Shown here: positions 21,313-32,363 of the stretch, piece after piece
How positions within the stretch are numbered: position 1 is the stretch's first letter
Layout: each line of letters opens with the position of its first letter
Assembly (NCBI RefSeq): GCF_964340395.1
Contig: NC_135566.1
Coordinates: forward strand, 23,014,135 to 23,078,134
Direction of reading: 5' to 3'
Source: Glandiceps talaboti
Taxonomy: Eukaryota; Hemichordata; Enteropneusta; Spengelidae
Length of the DNA: 64,000 nucleotides
The notes under the pieces: model-generated
The model's database searches: none
Seen by the model: only the letters and a program-made list of their open reading frames with translations
What the model was told of the DNA's origin: nothing
Program-made: the position numbers and the translations under genes

Positions 21313-21484
21313 ATTGAATTCCTGACCGGATCCCAAGGTACTAGTCTAACAATTCTACTGCCACATGACCAAGCAAAATATGACCTATTTGGTGCAAAAG
21401 CACATGTCCATGTTTCACTACCAGCTCTATGCCCATGACTCCCAGAGGGATGATGCTTCAAATCAGCTATCAAAGGAGCTTTTT
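21313..21484 (-). CDS. WSB-like exon 2 (first WD-repeat region)
   Basis: Minus-strand acceptor tttatttcaaacag and donor gtaagtatgt bound 172 nt that translate without stops in the frame set by exon 1. The peptide contains SETWTCAFAPNRSYFAWSCG and SRIVRLVPWDP. These match the conserved WSB segment ENWTVAFAPDGSYFAWSQG...VKLVPW, the start of the first WD blade. The exon ends two bases into a codon, which exon 3 completes. The match covers residues equivalent to about 15-70 of vertebrate WSB. Intron 2 (19696-21312) is short and partly filled by a family A repeat and a 37-bp minisatellite. Confidence 0.92.
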
Positions 21485-21597
21485 CTGTTTGAAATAAAAA
21501 AGAAGCATGTTAAATAATAAAAGCAACAATAGCATTGTAACTGTTGAGGGAAAACTTACAATTTCTATTATGATTACGTGGTCTTGTTGCTAGGCCT

Positions 21598-21652
21598 ACA
21601 TGCATTTTTACCTCCTGTAAGGGTACGGGAGGTATTAAAAGGGGGATGTCTC

Positions 21653-21725
<73 letters not shown>

Positions 21726-22220
21726 GTCTGTGGTGTGTGTCTGTCTGTGTCATCATTTTCTATAATAACATTTGGTACATGTAATGTTTGGGGTAATGGC
21801 TAGACCTGATTGGTTTTTGAGTGAGATCTGTTCATGTTAATTAGGGAAATTTGCATATCAATGAAATCAACTAATTAAGCAATATCTTAAGACAGCATAC
21901 TTCAATTTCAATATAATTTAGTTTATTCGTTAAACATAACATACATTTGTCTTATAAAATTTGTTGATGTACATGTACATGTACCTTATAGTGTTAAATG
22001 AACAATTTGCATAATAAATTTTATTTGGTAATTAGGCTATATCTTAAGAATGCATACTTCAATTTCAATATAATTTAGTACATACGTTAACCATAAGAAA
22101 ACGTATATGTCCTATAAAGTTTGTTGATGTACCTTATAGTGTTTATGAATAATATGCATAATTAATGATTTTCGGTAATTAGGCCATATCTTAAGAATAC
22201 ATACATGTACTTATATTTCA
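21598..22220 (+). repeat. Family B repeat (GGGAGGT-hairpin head, (GT)n, ~150-bp units)
   Basis: It starts with the hairpin acctcctgtaagggtacggg-aggt, then (GT)n at 21651-21722. Three diverged units of about 150-170 bp follow, each containing ttaggctatatcttaagaat and aatttcaatataattta. Other copies: 23048-23410, 36520-37480 (plus), and 40600-41260, 50505-50820, 51225-51300 (minus). Confidence 0.75.
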
Positions 22221-22504
22221 ATATAATTCAGTACATACCAGATGTCGAGTTAACGTGTTATTCGTGCATATTTGACACCATATTTGACACTTGGGACGCA
22301 TTTTTTGGGATGTATGCATCACTGGGGACACATCATACACAGGGGACAAATGAGGCTTACATTTGGCAAACGTATGGTTGTAATCTTTGCTTCGAAATTG
22401 TAGAACAGTATGTTTACTTTGTTGCTAAATGCGCCATTCAAAAGGGACATCAGCGAGTACGAGTATAGTGGGCTAAAATATGCTGTGGAGGCGTCATGCA
22501 TGTC

Positions 22505-23045
22505 AAAGGTATTGTAATGCTTCAGATAAATAAAAGTCATTGAATGTGAAACACACGACAGTACAAGTGTTTATGTATATCTAGTCTAGCCGTTTTGATT
22601 TATTTTGCCATAATATGGGGACACAGTATTGTTGTATTTACATGTACATGTATACCCACAGACACTGACAATTAGTCAGATAGTGTGAGTAAATATCGGT
22701 AAATGTTGGTTAATAAGAAATGTACACTGTAGTTTTTGTTTATTGATGTCTATTACAACAACCAGCAATGTATTTTTCCACAACGCTGTTGAGTTTTATT
22801 CACATGTTGACTATGCTCGTCATAGCCTTTAGTGCTAACTAATGACATCATAAAATCCTGTGGTCTAGGTGGGACCGGAAATACCCGAAAACTCTTGAAG
22901 TAAATTCGAAGGGAACTGACTGAAAAAAGGTCATTTTAAGGTGTTTGCAGATGCTTTTTTAAAGTTTTAAAACCAGAATACATTTCACAAACATGTCGTC
23001 TAGCAAAATACCAACAGTGAATGTGAGCATTTTGAATCACCTTTA
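22505..23045 (+). repeat. Family C repeat (shared with 49970-50500)
   Basis: It includes agataaataaaagtcattga, ggtgggaccggaaatacccg and a ctttttt-rich end. It recurs at 49970-50500 with a family B copy abutting both. No coding content found. Confidence 0.7.
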
Positions 23046-23047
23046 AA

Positions 23048-23410
23048 TCTTACCTTCTGTAAGGGAAGGTATTGAAATGGCCATGTCTGTCTGTGTGTCT
23101 GTCTGTGTCATCATTTTCTTAAAAATGGCTGGCTCAATCATAATGAAATTTGCTACGCATCTTCCATATGCTAATATTTAAGTAAACACCCAATGAACAT
23201 TAATTAGTTATTTGCATAATTAATGGTTTTGAGTAATTAGGCTATATCTTTGGAATGCATACTTCAAATTCATATATAATTTGGTGCATGTTGTTAACTA
23301 TAACAAAGCGCATATGTCCTATAAAGTTTGCTGATTTAGCTTAAAGCTATTATGAATAATTTGCATATTTAATGACTTTAATAATTAGGCTATATCTTAA
23401 CCAGATTTAA
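23048..23410 (+). repeat. Family B repeat, shorter copy
   Basis: Head hairpin taccttctgtaagggaaggta, gtctgtctgtgtgtctgtct tract, then ttaggctatatctttggaat units. Confidence 0.7.
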
Positions 23411-23985
23411 ACTGAATGCATCCAATAAGGGCAAAACCATAGATTTTTGGGCCTACACACATTGTTGGAATACACATGTACATCATTCTAAACTATAGCT
23501 ATTATGCATGATGTGCCACTTAATTGGAAAACTAATTATAAGAAATTAAATGGAATTTGATGCTTGCATAATTAACATATAGGGGGGGGGGGAAAGGGGG
23601 TGTCATACATGTACATGGGGAATCCTAGGACAACCAAGTTCCATTTAGGTCATTTTATGCAAATTTCACCATTTCTCAAAGGTGCAGCTTTAAATTAAAT
23701 CATCAGTGTTGATTTTTTTCATTGCGTATGTTGTATGCAAAGCCCATTGAAATTTGCGTATCGACCTAATTTTGATGTGTCGCCAATTTACTTTCGGGTT
23801 TATGGTACCTGTAGAAAATGGAGGTAGTGTTAATTGATGTGGCAGTTGTGGAAATTTAGTTTTGTCATATCTAAAATCAATGTATTTTAGGGGTGAAATC
23901 AAAATAAAAAACATCATAATTATTACAAGTCCTGACGAGTAAAGACAAATAGTTCATGAACCTTTAGGTTGTAGACAATAAAAAC

Positions 23986-24104
23986 AAGTCATTCACAATG
24001 ACATAGTCCCTGCTATGATTGGGTATAAAGGAACTGGCAGTTATGTTGTCATTTTCTTGATATCACTACTCTGATCACACAACAACACTTGTGAACCTAA
24101 ATCA
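23986..24104 (+). repeat. Dispersed repeat shared with 245-362
   Basis: Second copy of the roughly 118-bp repeat. It is followed by two diverged 45-bp copies of a cgttagacatggaacatgcc motif (24118-24200) and a G18 run at about 24250-24267. Confidence 0.7.
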
Positions 24105-24269
24105 AACAGACTTAGATATGTTGTGTCTGCTCGTTAGACATGGAACATGCCTACTCATGGTGTGTCTCCTCGTTGGACATGGGACATGCCTACTCTTCAA
24201 GATGACGTCATGGAATAAACCATTCAACAATAAAGGATGGGTCGGGTACAGGGGGGGGGGGGGGGGCTG

Positions 24270-25430
24270 TTCAAGTATGTCTGAGTTATGGCTTTGGACA
24301 TGAAAACTGCGCCAACAAAATGGCTGCTAGGCGGCCATATTGGATCGTATCATGACAACAATGAATATGCACATGTATGTCATAGAACACTGTGCTAATA
24401 CCAACTTTGCATGAGATCTGTTCAAGCATGTCTGAGTTACAAATGTATGGCTTTGGACACCATGTGAAATTAACGCCGGTCCTTTTCAGAATTACAACAA
24501 CTTATCGGTCCTTATGACCAATTGAAATTTGGAGTAAATAATAACATTTATTCAAAGATATATCCAATTTCACCTACATGAATCTGATCTTGTGTTACCT
24601 ATTTTACTCTCGACATCTTGTTCAAGTCAATCGACACAGAGCTAGCTCGCTACGTGTTGTTGTCAATGTTGATATCATGTCTACATATGACGTAGCATAC
24701 GGCATTTACTTTAATAAATTATGTTAGCAAACACATGATTGGCTGAATTTCTCTAATTATTTGTGTCTAGACTAATCGGAACATCTCAGACATTCAGACT
24801 CATTTCACGCATTCAGCGCATGCCTCTTTTTCCGCCATGATATAGTAATCATTTAATCATTGTTGTAAAGTTTACTGTTCGAAGTGTATGAAACTTTTAA
24901 CGTGTTTGAGACAGTTCCATGTTGTATTTATAAAGTATGTGGCGATATTTAGAAGGCGGCAATGAACTTCCAGAGAAGAAGACGAAACAGACACTGTTTT
25001 TTAAAGGCTGGTATTAAAGCCGGTAAATTAGCGGGTTTCCCAATCAATCTACCTGGGTTCCCCATGTGTGTGACCATGATCAAAACAAACAGACGGAAAA
25101 CATATAAACTACTCTGAAAATGGCATTTTAACTAATAAAGAAGGCAGGTACAGGTACAAATACTTCAGCTTAACAGCCATAGAAGACGTGTTTTTCAAGC
25201 TCTCCTGGGATCTTGTAAATTTTAGAACATTTGCCTTCGATTTAGCACTGTGGACCACTTTAATCGACTTATCGTGTGTTGCTGGTGTTACTTCGCTGGA
25301 TTTCTTGCCAATAAGAACACTCATCAAGGTAAAAACAACGATTTTCCCGTCATCTGTTTGAGTAACATTGGCCTTCAACGTTTTCCGTTGTACACACTCT
25401 TACTTTGCATAAAGACAAAGCCGCCAAAAG
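24270..25430 (+). other. Probable LINE 5' region plus unassigned intron sequence
   Basis: The 5' end of the LINE whose ORF1 starts at 25431 must lie here, but no target duplication or second copy fixes it. No separate gene is supported. Confidence 0.35.
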
Positions 25431-26312
25431 ATGTCAAGGTGTCAAGACTGTGGCGCAACCAGAGGTGTGACTTCTTGTCAAGGTGACCTCTTCCTATGCA
25501 AAAAATGTAACAACAAGCGTTTTCCACCCAACGCATCTAATTTAGATGACAGCTCGCTGCAACACATCACCTCCATCAGAAAAAGTCTTGTTGATATCAA
25601 CGCACAGGTTAGCAACATACCCGTCCTCCTGGTGGATGTGAAAATGATAAAGGACAAACAGAATACCATGAGTGTGTCGTTAGACTATTTCAATGAACTT
25701 GTCGAGGAACTGAGAGACCGTCTCAAAGTTATTGAGCAGGAAAATAAGGACCTAAAGAAAAGTAACATGGAGCTCAACGAAAGAGTTGGAGTATTAGAAA
25801 AGGCAAGTGATGACCAAAATCAATACAGCAGACGAGAAAACTTAGAGATACATGGAATTCCAGAATGTCAAGGTCAAGCTGAAAACACAGACAACATCGC
25901 ACTTCAAGTTATCAAGATGATCTCACCAGATATAACTACAGACCACCTTGAAGTAACTCATCGAATTGGGAGAACGACTCATCACGATGGAAATGTCAGA
26001 GGCAAGCATCAACCAAGGCCAATAATCGTGAAGTTCTCAGGAAGGAAAATCAGGGATCAAGTTTTCAACAATAAAAAGAAAATGAAGAACGTAACAACGC
26101 GCGATCTAGGTTACACTGAACGAAATCTGATCTTTATCAACGAGAACCTGACACCGAAAATGCGCAACCTGCTGAAGTTAGTGAACAACAAAAGGAAGAC
26201 CGAAAGCTATAGGTATTTATGGACCAGAAATGGACATATTCATGTCAAAAAATCGGACACATCCAATGTAGTAACTATCAGAAATGAATCGGATCTTGTG
26301 AAAATTGTTTAA
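25431..26312 (+). CDS. LINE ORF1, zinc-motif / coiled-coil RNA-binding protein
   Basis: 293 aa. Cysteines at 4, 7, 16, 23 and 26 (CQDCGATRGVTSCQGDLFLC, KKC) form a PHD-like or zinc-ribbon N-terminal motif, as in several CR1-group ORF1 proteins. Residues about 45-130 are rich in Leu/Glu/Lys heptads (VEELRDRLKVIEQENKDLKK), a coiled coil for oligomerisation. Residues about 135-293 follow the L1 ORF1p-like RRM and C-terminal domain pattern: SRRENLEIHGIPE, VTHRIGR, RPIIVKFSGRKIRDQVFNNK and FINENLTPKMRNLL. Expected role: nucleic-acid chaperone of the retrotransposition RNP. No ATG upstream in frame is closer to consensus. Confidence 0.88.
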   Translation: MSRCQDCGATRGVTSCQGDLFLCKKCNNKRFPPNASNLDDSSLQHITSIRKSLVDINAQVSNIPVLLVDVKMIKDKQNTMSVSLDYFNELVEELRDRLKVIEQENKDLKKSNMELNERVGVLEKASDDQNQYSRRENLEIHGIPECQGQAENTDNIALQVIKMISPDITTDHLEVTHRIGRTTHHDGNVRGKHQPRPIIVKFSGRKIRDQVFNNKKKMKNVTTRDLGYTERNLIFINENLTPKMRNLLKLVNNKRKTESYRYLWTRNGHIHVKKSDTSNVVTIRNESDLVKIV

Positions 26313-26361
26313 TATATTGTATAAAGTGCGTAATGTGTAATGGTATTTTTAGTCCTTTTTA

Positions 26362-29343
26362 ATGATCAATCAACATAATAACCAGTTTTCTGTCAATGGC
26401 GATAGGCTTTTTGATGTGCATTGTAAATCGTACTCTGTCTCAGAGTTTAATAGTGCTTTCTCAGGCAATCTAAGTGATATTTTCTCGATTTCACATGTAA
26501 ATGTACGGTCTCTAAGTAAAAACTACGATGACTTTCAACTTTTATTTGAAAATAGTCTCCAGGCACAGTTTAAAATAATTGCTGTGTCTGAGATCTGGAA
26601 GGTGGAAAACAAAAGCATTTTTACCCTGCCAAATTATTCTTTTGAAGTAAACTGTCGAGATGTGGGACGTGGGGGAGGTGTAGGAATGTATGTTCATGAC
26701 AGCCTTCATTATAATATTCTGAACGATATTGTCATCACAGATGCTGAGTCTCTTTGGATTGAGGTTATTAACAGAAATAACAAATTTATCATAGGTACAA
26801 TATACAGACCTCCAAGTTCAAACTCAGACATATTTATTGATAGCTTGGAGCAAATTTTGTACCATAGAGTACAGGGTTATGCTGGGTGCTTTCTTGTCGG
26901 CGACTTCAACATTGACGTTTCAAAGCCTTGTGAGGCAACAGCTGATAAACTTCTTAGTGTTTTATCATGTTTACACTTCGAGCAAACGATAATCACACCT
27001 ACTAGAATAACTGGTGCAAGTGAGACAACAATCGATCATCTGTACACAAATATGGCTCATTTGAATATTACATCAGGCACTCTGTTAGCCCATATCTCAG
27101 ATCATTTGCCAACCTTTGCATTCTTTCACTCAATGACCATGCATTCTGCATCAAAAGCAAATGGACCTTTTAGGAATTATTCTAAATTCAAATTAGATTC
27201 ATTTAGACATGATTTGCAAGATGAAACGTGGCATGAAGTATTGAACTGTAAAGATGTAAATGAAGCAATGACCAAGTTCACTAACACCTTCTTAAATATT
27301 TGTAATACCCATGCGCCACTCAAAAACATAAATAAAGTCAAGAAAGGTGTTAAAAACAAACCCTGGATCACAGCGGCAATACGGAAATCTATTCGAAAGA
27401 AACACAACCTCTTCAAAAAAGTAGTCCGGAGTAAATTCGAAGAAAATATTCTTCAAAAATTCAAAAGATACAGAAATGTGTTAACAAACATTTTAAGGAA
27501 AGCTAAGAAAAAATACTATTCTGATTTGTTTAATATACATTGTAACGACATGAAAGAGACATGGCGAGTGGTAAATGATCTGCTGGGTAAAAAGAAAAAT
27601 AGTAACTCTTCTATTCCTACCAAGATAAAAAGTTTCTGTAATGGAACTTCTGTTATTCATACAGAAATTCCAGATATAGTTGATGTTTTCAACAATCACT
27701 TTGTTAACATTGGTGAAAAACTTGCTAAGAATATTCAGGCAAATGGAAACGGTTGTTTTCGTGACTTCATGGGTGACTATGTACCTCACTGTTTCTTCCT
27801 AAAGCCAACTTCAGTTGGGGAAGTAGAAGACATTATTTCAAGCTTAAATGTACACAAAGCATCAGGCTGGGACAAAATCGATGCAAAACTGCTAAAGTAT
27901 GCTATGCCCTATGTTTCAAAACCTTTATGTAACATTGTAAATTTATCTTTCTCAACTGGATGTTTTCCAGACTCCCTTAAAATTGCGAAGGTTATTCCGC
28001 TCTTCAAAAAAGGAGATCCAGAAGAGACGGGAAATTACAGACCAATTTCAATTTTGCCAATCATTAGCAAAGTATTTGAAAAAATAATGTGTAAACGTGT
28101 TGTGAATTTTGTAGAGAAACATGACTTGCTCTTTCAGCACCAGTATGGTTTTCGTGAAAAGTACAGCTGTAAACTTTCACTTATTAGCCTTGTTCAACAC
28201 TTATTGGATGAACTAGACAAAGGAAAATCTACAACAGGCATATTTATAGACTTCTCAAAGGCATTTGATACTGTTAACCATAACATTTTATTTTCAAAAC
28301 TCGATCACCAAGGCATTAGAGGGGTGGCATTGGATTGGTTTAAAAGTTATTTGGATTCAAGATGTCAATTTGTGAGTATTGGTAATATAGAATCAATGAA
28401 ACAAAACATAACTTGTGGTGTTCCTCAAGGGTCTATTTTGGGCCCAATACTTTTCCTCATTTACATAAATGATTTACCAAACTCTTCAGATATTTTCAAT
28501 TTTAGGCTTTACGCCGATGATTCGAACCTGTTTCATTCACCTGAGAAGTGTTCTTCATCAACAAACACCAGCAATATAAACTCAGCCCTTGCAAATGTTA
28601 CAAACTGGTGTGATGCGAACAAATTAACAGTAAATTCTGCTAAATCACACGCATTACTCATTGGTGGTAGACACAAACCTCATAATGCACAAGGTTCAGT
28701 TCAGTTGAAAGATATGGCTATTAACTTTGTCAGTAATACCTCTTATGTTGGAGTATATTTGGATAGTAAAATGTTATGGAATTGCCACATTTTAGAAGTG
28801 AAGAAAAAAATGAGTAAGCTAACTGGTATTTTGTACAGACTTCGTTATACAGTTCCTCAGCATATTCTTTTGATGATATATAATACACTTGTTCTTCCCC
28901 ATCTGTCATATGGACTTGAAGTATGGGGCTGTACATATCAGTCTTACCTCAAAGATATACTAATCATCCAAAAGAAAATTGCTCGCATAATTACCTTCAG
29001 TAGTTACAACACCCACTCTCCCCCCTTATTTAAACGCCTCCTAATGCTAGATGTATACAAGCAACGTGATTACCAAATAGGAATTTTTGTTCACGATGTG
29101 ATCAATGGCAATGTTCCGCCATACTTCTCAAATTTCTTTTCCAAGATAGGTCATTGTTACGACACCAGGCAACAGAAGCGAAATGATTTAAGCATCCCAA
29201 AATACAACAATAATTACGGTCAATTTAGCACAAAGTTCACTGGGGCCAAAATTTGGAACTCTATCCCTTCCCATATAAGAGACACTCGAAGTCGGAGTAC
29301 ATTCAAAGCTAATTTCAAAAGCCATCTTCTTAGCCAGTATTAG
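26362..29343 (+). CDS. LINE ORF2, apurinic-type endonuclease and reverse transcriptase
   Basis: 993 aa, no interruptions. Endonuclease motifs: ISHVNVRSLSKN near 44, IIAVSEIWK near 73, GTIYRPPS near 150, GDFNID near 179 and SDHLP near 246. RT motifs: KASGWDKIDAKLLK near 498, VIPLFKKGDPEETGNYRPIS near 545, QYGFREKYSC near 595, FIDFSKAFDTVNH near 630, VPQGSILGPILFLIYINDLP near 690 and the catalytic RLYADD near 715-720. The C-terminal tail (TGAKIWNSIPSHIRDTRSRS) is that of CR1/L2/Rex-group elements. It would nick target DNA and prime reverse transcription from its own 3' end. The exact clade needs a tree. Confidence 0.95.
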   Translation: MINQHNNQFSVNGDRLFDVHCKSYSVSEFNSAFSGNLSDIFSISHVNVRSLSKNYDDFQLLFENSLQAQFKIIAVSEIWKVENKSIFTLPNYSFEVNCRDVGRGGGVGMYVHDSLHYNILNDIVITDAESLWIEVINRNNKFIIGTIYRPPSSNSDIFIDSLEQILYHRVQGYAGCFLVGDFNIDVSKPCEATADKLLSVLSCLHFEQTIITPTRITGASETTIDHLYTNMAHLNITSGTLLAHISDHLPTFAFFHSMTMHSASKANGPFRNYSKFKLDSFRHDLQDETWHEVLNCKDVNEAMTKFTNTFLNICNTHAPLKNINKVKKGVKNKPWITAAIRKSIRKKHNLFKKVVRSKFEENILQKFKRYRNVLTNILRKAKKKYYSDLFNIHCNDMKETWRVVNDLLGKKKNSNSSIPTKIKSFCNGTSVIHTEIPDIVDVFNNHFVNIGEKLAKNIQANGNGCFRDFMGDYVPHCFFLKPTSVGEVEDIISSLNVHKASGWDKIDAKLLKYAMPYVSKPLCNIVNLSFSTGCFPDSLKIAKVIPLFKKGDPEETGNYRPISILPIISKVFEKIMCKRVVNFVEKHDLLFQHQYGFREKYSCKLSLISLVQHLLDELDKGKSTTGIFIDFSKAFDTVNHNILFSKLDHQGIRGVALDWFKSYLDSRCQFVSIGNIESMKQNITCGVPQGSILGPILFLIYINDLPNSSDIFNFRLYADDSNLFHSPEKCSSSTNTSNINSALANVTNWCDANKLTVNSAKSHALLIGGRHKPHNAQGSVQLKDMAINFVSNTSYVGVYLDSKMLWNCHILEVKKKMSKLTGILYRLRYTVPQHILLMIYNTLVLPHLSYGLEVWGCTYQSYLKDILIIQKKIARIITFSSYNTHSPPLFKRLLMLDVYKQRDYQIGIFVHDVINGNVPPYFSNFFSKIGHCYDTRQQKRNDLSIPKYNNNYGQFSTKFTGAKIWNSIPSHIRDTRSRSTFKANFKSHLLSQY

Positions 29344-29488
29344 TTGATGTATACCATTTTGTTCTTTCTTTTAAGATTTGTCATTATTTCCGAATTTAGT
29401 TAAATACTTCTCCGGATTTGTGTGATATGTATGTTTTTGTTTTGTTTTGTTTTGTTTTGTTTTGCTTTGTTGTTGTTGTTTTTTCTCT

Positions 29489-29533
29489 GAGGACAAAACT
29501 CGATTAGTTGTTTCGTCAACTATTTTTGCCCTC
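29489..29533 (+). other. 3'-terminal hairpin of the LINE
   Basis: Inner perfect stem TAGTTG/CAACTA (29505-29510, 29517-29522) with loop tttcgt. The outer stem is gaggacaaaa with tttttgccctc. It lies just before the (AAATAAA) tail, where stringent LINEs carry the signal their RT recognises. Confidence 0.6.
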
Positions 29534-29707
29534 ATTAAAAATAAATAAAAAAAATAAAAAAAATGTACACTTCGTAAAATATCTCCAGTACGATAGGTTT
29601 TTTGGGGGTTAAAATAGTAAAAAAATGCGTAGTCTGATTGCTTTCAATTTGATGCATATGATAATGTATGTCCTGTCATGTTGTAATCAACGTATAAACT
29701 TAGAAAT

Positions 29708-30195
29708 AGTCTGACCAAATTGCCAAGGAGGGCAGAACTTTGTCTTGGTGCAATCTTGCATTTAAAATTTAGAAAATTTGCATAAATTTGCATACAATTT
29801 ACATAATATATATTTTAGCATAGACAATTAAATATCATATGTAAGGTCAGAAAAAAAATGCTGGTCAACGGGTAACCTAACCCATCACATTGGGTAAGTA
29901 GGTCAATTTCATTTTTTCACAATGCTTGACAAGGATATAATGATAGCAAAATATTTCAGGTCGACTTTAGATAGAACTTATTCAGTCATCTTGATACTAT
30001 CTCATGCAATTGGTCTGCATAGCTACAGTTAGGAAATGTACACAATTTACGGTTAAACAAATGGTGTAGTTCCTCGCACCCTCTCTTCTCAAAAAATGTT
30101 AAGCCCCGCCAATTGAAACTCAAGCATTATTTTAGCCACCCCTTCTGTCACCTACACTACAGTGGAGATATAAATCATATGGTACAATGATGCAT
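29708..30195 (+). repeat. Uninterrupted copy of the repeat R1-R2
   Basis: 29708-29852 (R1) and 29855-30195 (R2) are contiguous here. In the second copy, R1 is at 41408-41553 and R2 at 44585-44925, split by a 3-kb block. Confidence 0.8.
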
Positions 30196-31784
30196 TGGAA
30201 GGAGACAACTCCAAAGGTGAAAAAAAATTGAAAATAAGACAGTGTAGGAGGCCATTTAGAAGCATAAAATATCAAACCATAGACATAATAAAATACCAGA
30301 ATTGAAACAATTATGCTATGCATTACATATTATTTGGAAGTGTATTTTGTTGTGGCAAAGCTGAAAGATATTATGCGGATGTGCACATGGTAAATTTGGT
30401 TCCAAAAAATCCTGAATAAAGAGCAAAACATTTCAAGACTTTCAGATTTTTGATGGCCCAATGGTCGTAAACTTTTGTTCAATTCTTTTTTAGTGCACAT
30501 TGGATATTTAATCTCAATTCATGCTTGTATGCAACATCAGAGCCAAGTAAACCACTGTATAAGATATTATATTATTTGGAATAGACTCAGATGTATATTG
30601 TTACATGTACTATTCAGAAAATATAAAGAAATATCCTTAATTTTGAAAAAAAAATGTGAAGCCCGCATGAGGATACATGTATATTGCCCATCACCAGAAA
30701 AAAATATATGGGTAGGTTGAACAGCTTTTTCATTTTTTTCTGGCCTAATGTCGTATCTTTCAAAGTAGTTGCCGAAAAGATGTCACATCCAAAGTAAAAA
30801 AAATGGATGGTGCTTTTTCAAATAAGTAACACAACAAAATAATCATTTTCTTTACCCAACTCCCAAAACTGTTACGGCCTCGTTTATGTCGGAACCCAAG
30901 GTGAACTCAGTGAATTCTCCATGTCATTATCATTATAATGGAAATTGAAGTTTGGATTTTGATGTCGAAGGTACATGTACAGCTCTGTTTACAAATTCAA
31001 GGCCATTCTTTCCATAGCAAATTGTCGCTTCAAAATGAATTGCGGAATAACGCTAGTGTCAGTGTGCAATGAGATAATTATATCAAACAAAATTTTAACC
31101 AAAGACAACGTTGAACACAATTATATCAAGAAATATCTTCAAATAGTGGATCTTAAACTGCGTACCTAGTTTAATAGTTTTTCAGGGCCACCAAAAAGAG
31201 ATCTGCCGTTTTATCAGTATGAAATGTTTTAATATAAGGAACAAGATGTAAATGAGATCGAGCGCATCTTCAGAGTCACTGCATGCAGCATAGCAGGCGA
31301 CCTCACGTTGAACGACTTTTTCCATCTTTTTTTTTGAGTTTCACTCGTTGACATTATAATTGCGACTTGCTATCTTCAAATGAAGGAGACTTTCAAGACT
31401 ACTGCTACTCGCGGAAAATGCACAGTGCATGTGCGCACTTCTTTTGTACTTTCCCGCACAAAGAATTTTTAATTTGCTGCAAAAAGTTACAATTTTTAAT
31501 TGGACACATTTTTATTCAAAGTTAAGCCAGCGTACAATAGCGATATAAGATACATATTAGCCAGGAGTCAGCAGTGTACAGTCACTTTAGTGAACTATCC
31601 ATTTAAATCGTGCATGCTAGGAATCGTCACGTAAATAACGATTTTAATAGCATCGCTATGTACTCAAAAAGTAGCTTTTAAAAAAAAATCTTTTAGCTGC
31701 CTTTTAAACACCTATTGTCTGTTATTCACGAACCCAAACTATGATCATTTCGGTGTAGTCTTCAGATATTTATCTGTTATGCAA
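30196..31784. other. Intron segment without recognised content
   Basis: AT-rich DNA between R2 and the block D copy. Short open frames only; no splice-bounded exon or known repeat seen. Confidence 0.4.
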
Positions 31785-32363
31785 ACAAGCGACCTATCGG
31801 TCAGAATAGCTCCACTGTTTTTTTTTTATTTTATTTTTTATTTTGGTGACATGTAGAAGTGGTTCAGTTCTTCAGCTCTTTACTATGCAGTTTTGTTTTA
31901 GCGATGCAATAAAGTGGTTAGTGGTTTCATATGATGTCTCACTATAAAACACATTTTACACACAAGTTGGTAATGTATTGTACTTTTATACCATAGTCAC
32001 CATTTTATAACAAAAATCTACTGTTATGAAAAATTGCACAAAATCTCAGGGAAAAAATGACTGGGAAATGCACACAAGAAAAAGAAGAAAAAAAGAGGAT
32101 TTTGAGGTTGGCTATAAATAATTCCAGTGTCTTACAGCTTTAACCCTGGAAAATTTTAATGATGAATGAAATAAACTAGGGATCTAAAATAATTTCGAGG
32201 CAATTTCAATTTCAATTTTCTAACAAATTTACCAAGTCAACAACATTCAACTTGTACTAGTTGTAGTAGATATATATATATAGGGAAGAAATGTATTAAT
32301 CGCCATCTTAGTTTCCGTACGGCGACAATCCCCAAGTACCCGAAAGAGAGTCATTCTCAGCCA

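Larger units (their letters stand above)
25431..29568 (+). mobile_element. LINE of the CR1/L2 group with intact ORF1 and ORF2
   Basis: Two intact ORFs 49 bp apart, a 3' UTR ending in a compact hairpin (29489-29533), then an AAATAAA-type tail to 29568. The 5' boundary is unknown, so the start given is that of ORF1. It lies in WSB intron 1, antisense to the gene. Intact frames and all catalytic motifs suggest recent activity. Confidence 0.92.

Noticed and set aside
22205-22540. Open frames of 73-87 codons on both strands
   Set aside because: No recognisable domain; it lies between family B and family C repeats with no splice support.
24790-24840. Minus-strand ATG starting MAEKEACAECVK as a possible first exon
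   Set aside because: It meets a stop before any donor site.
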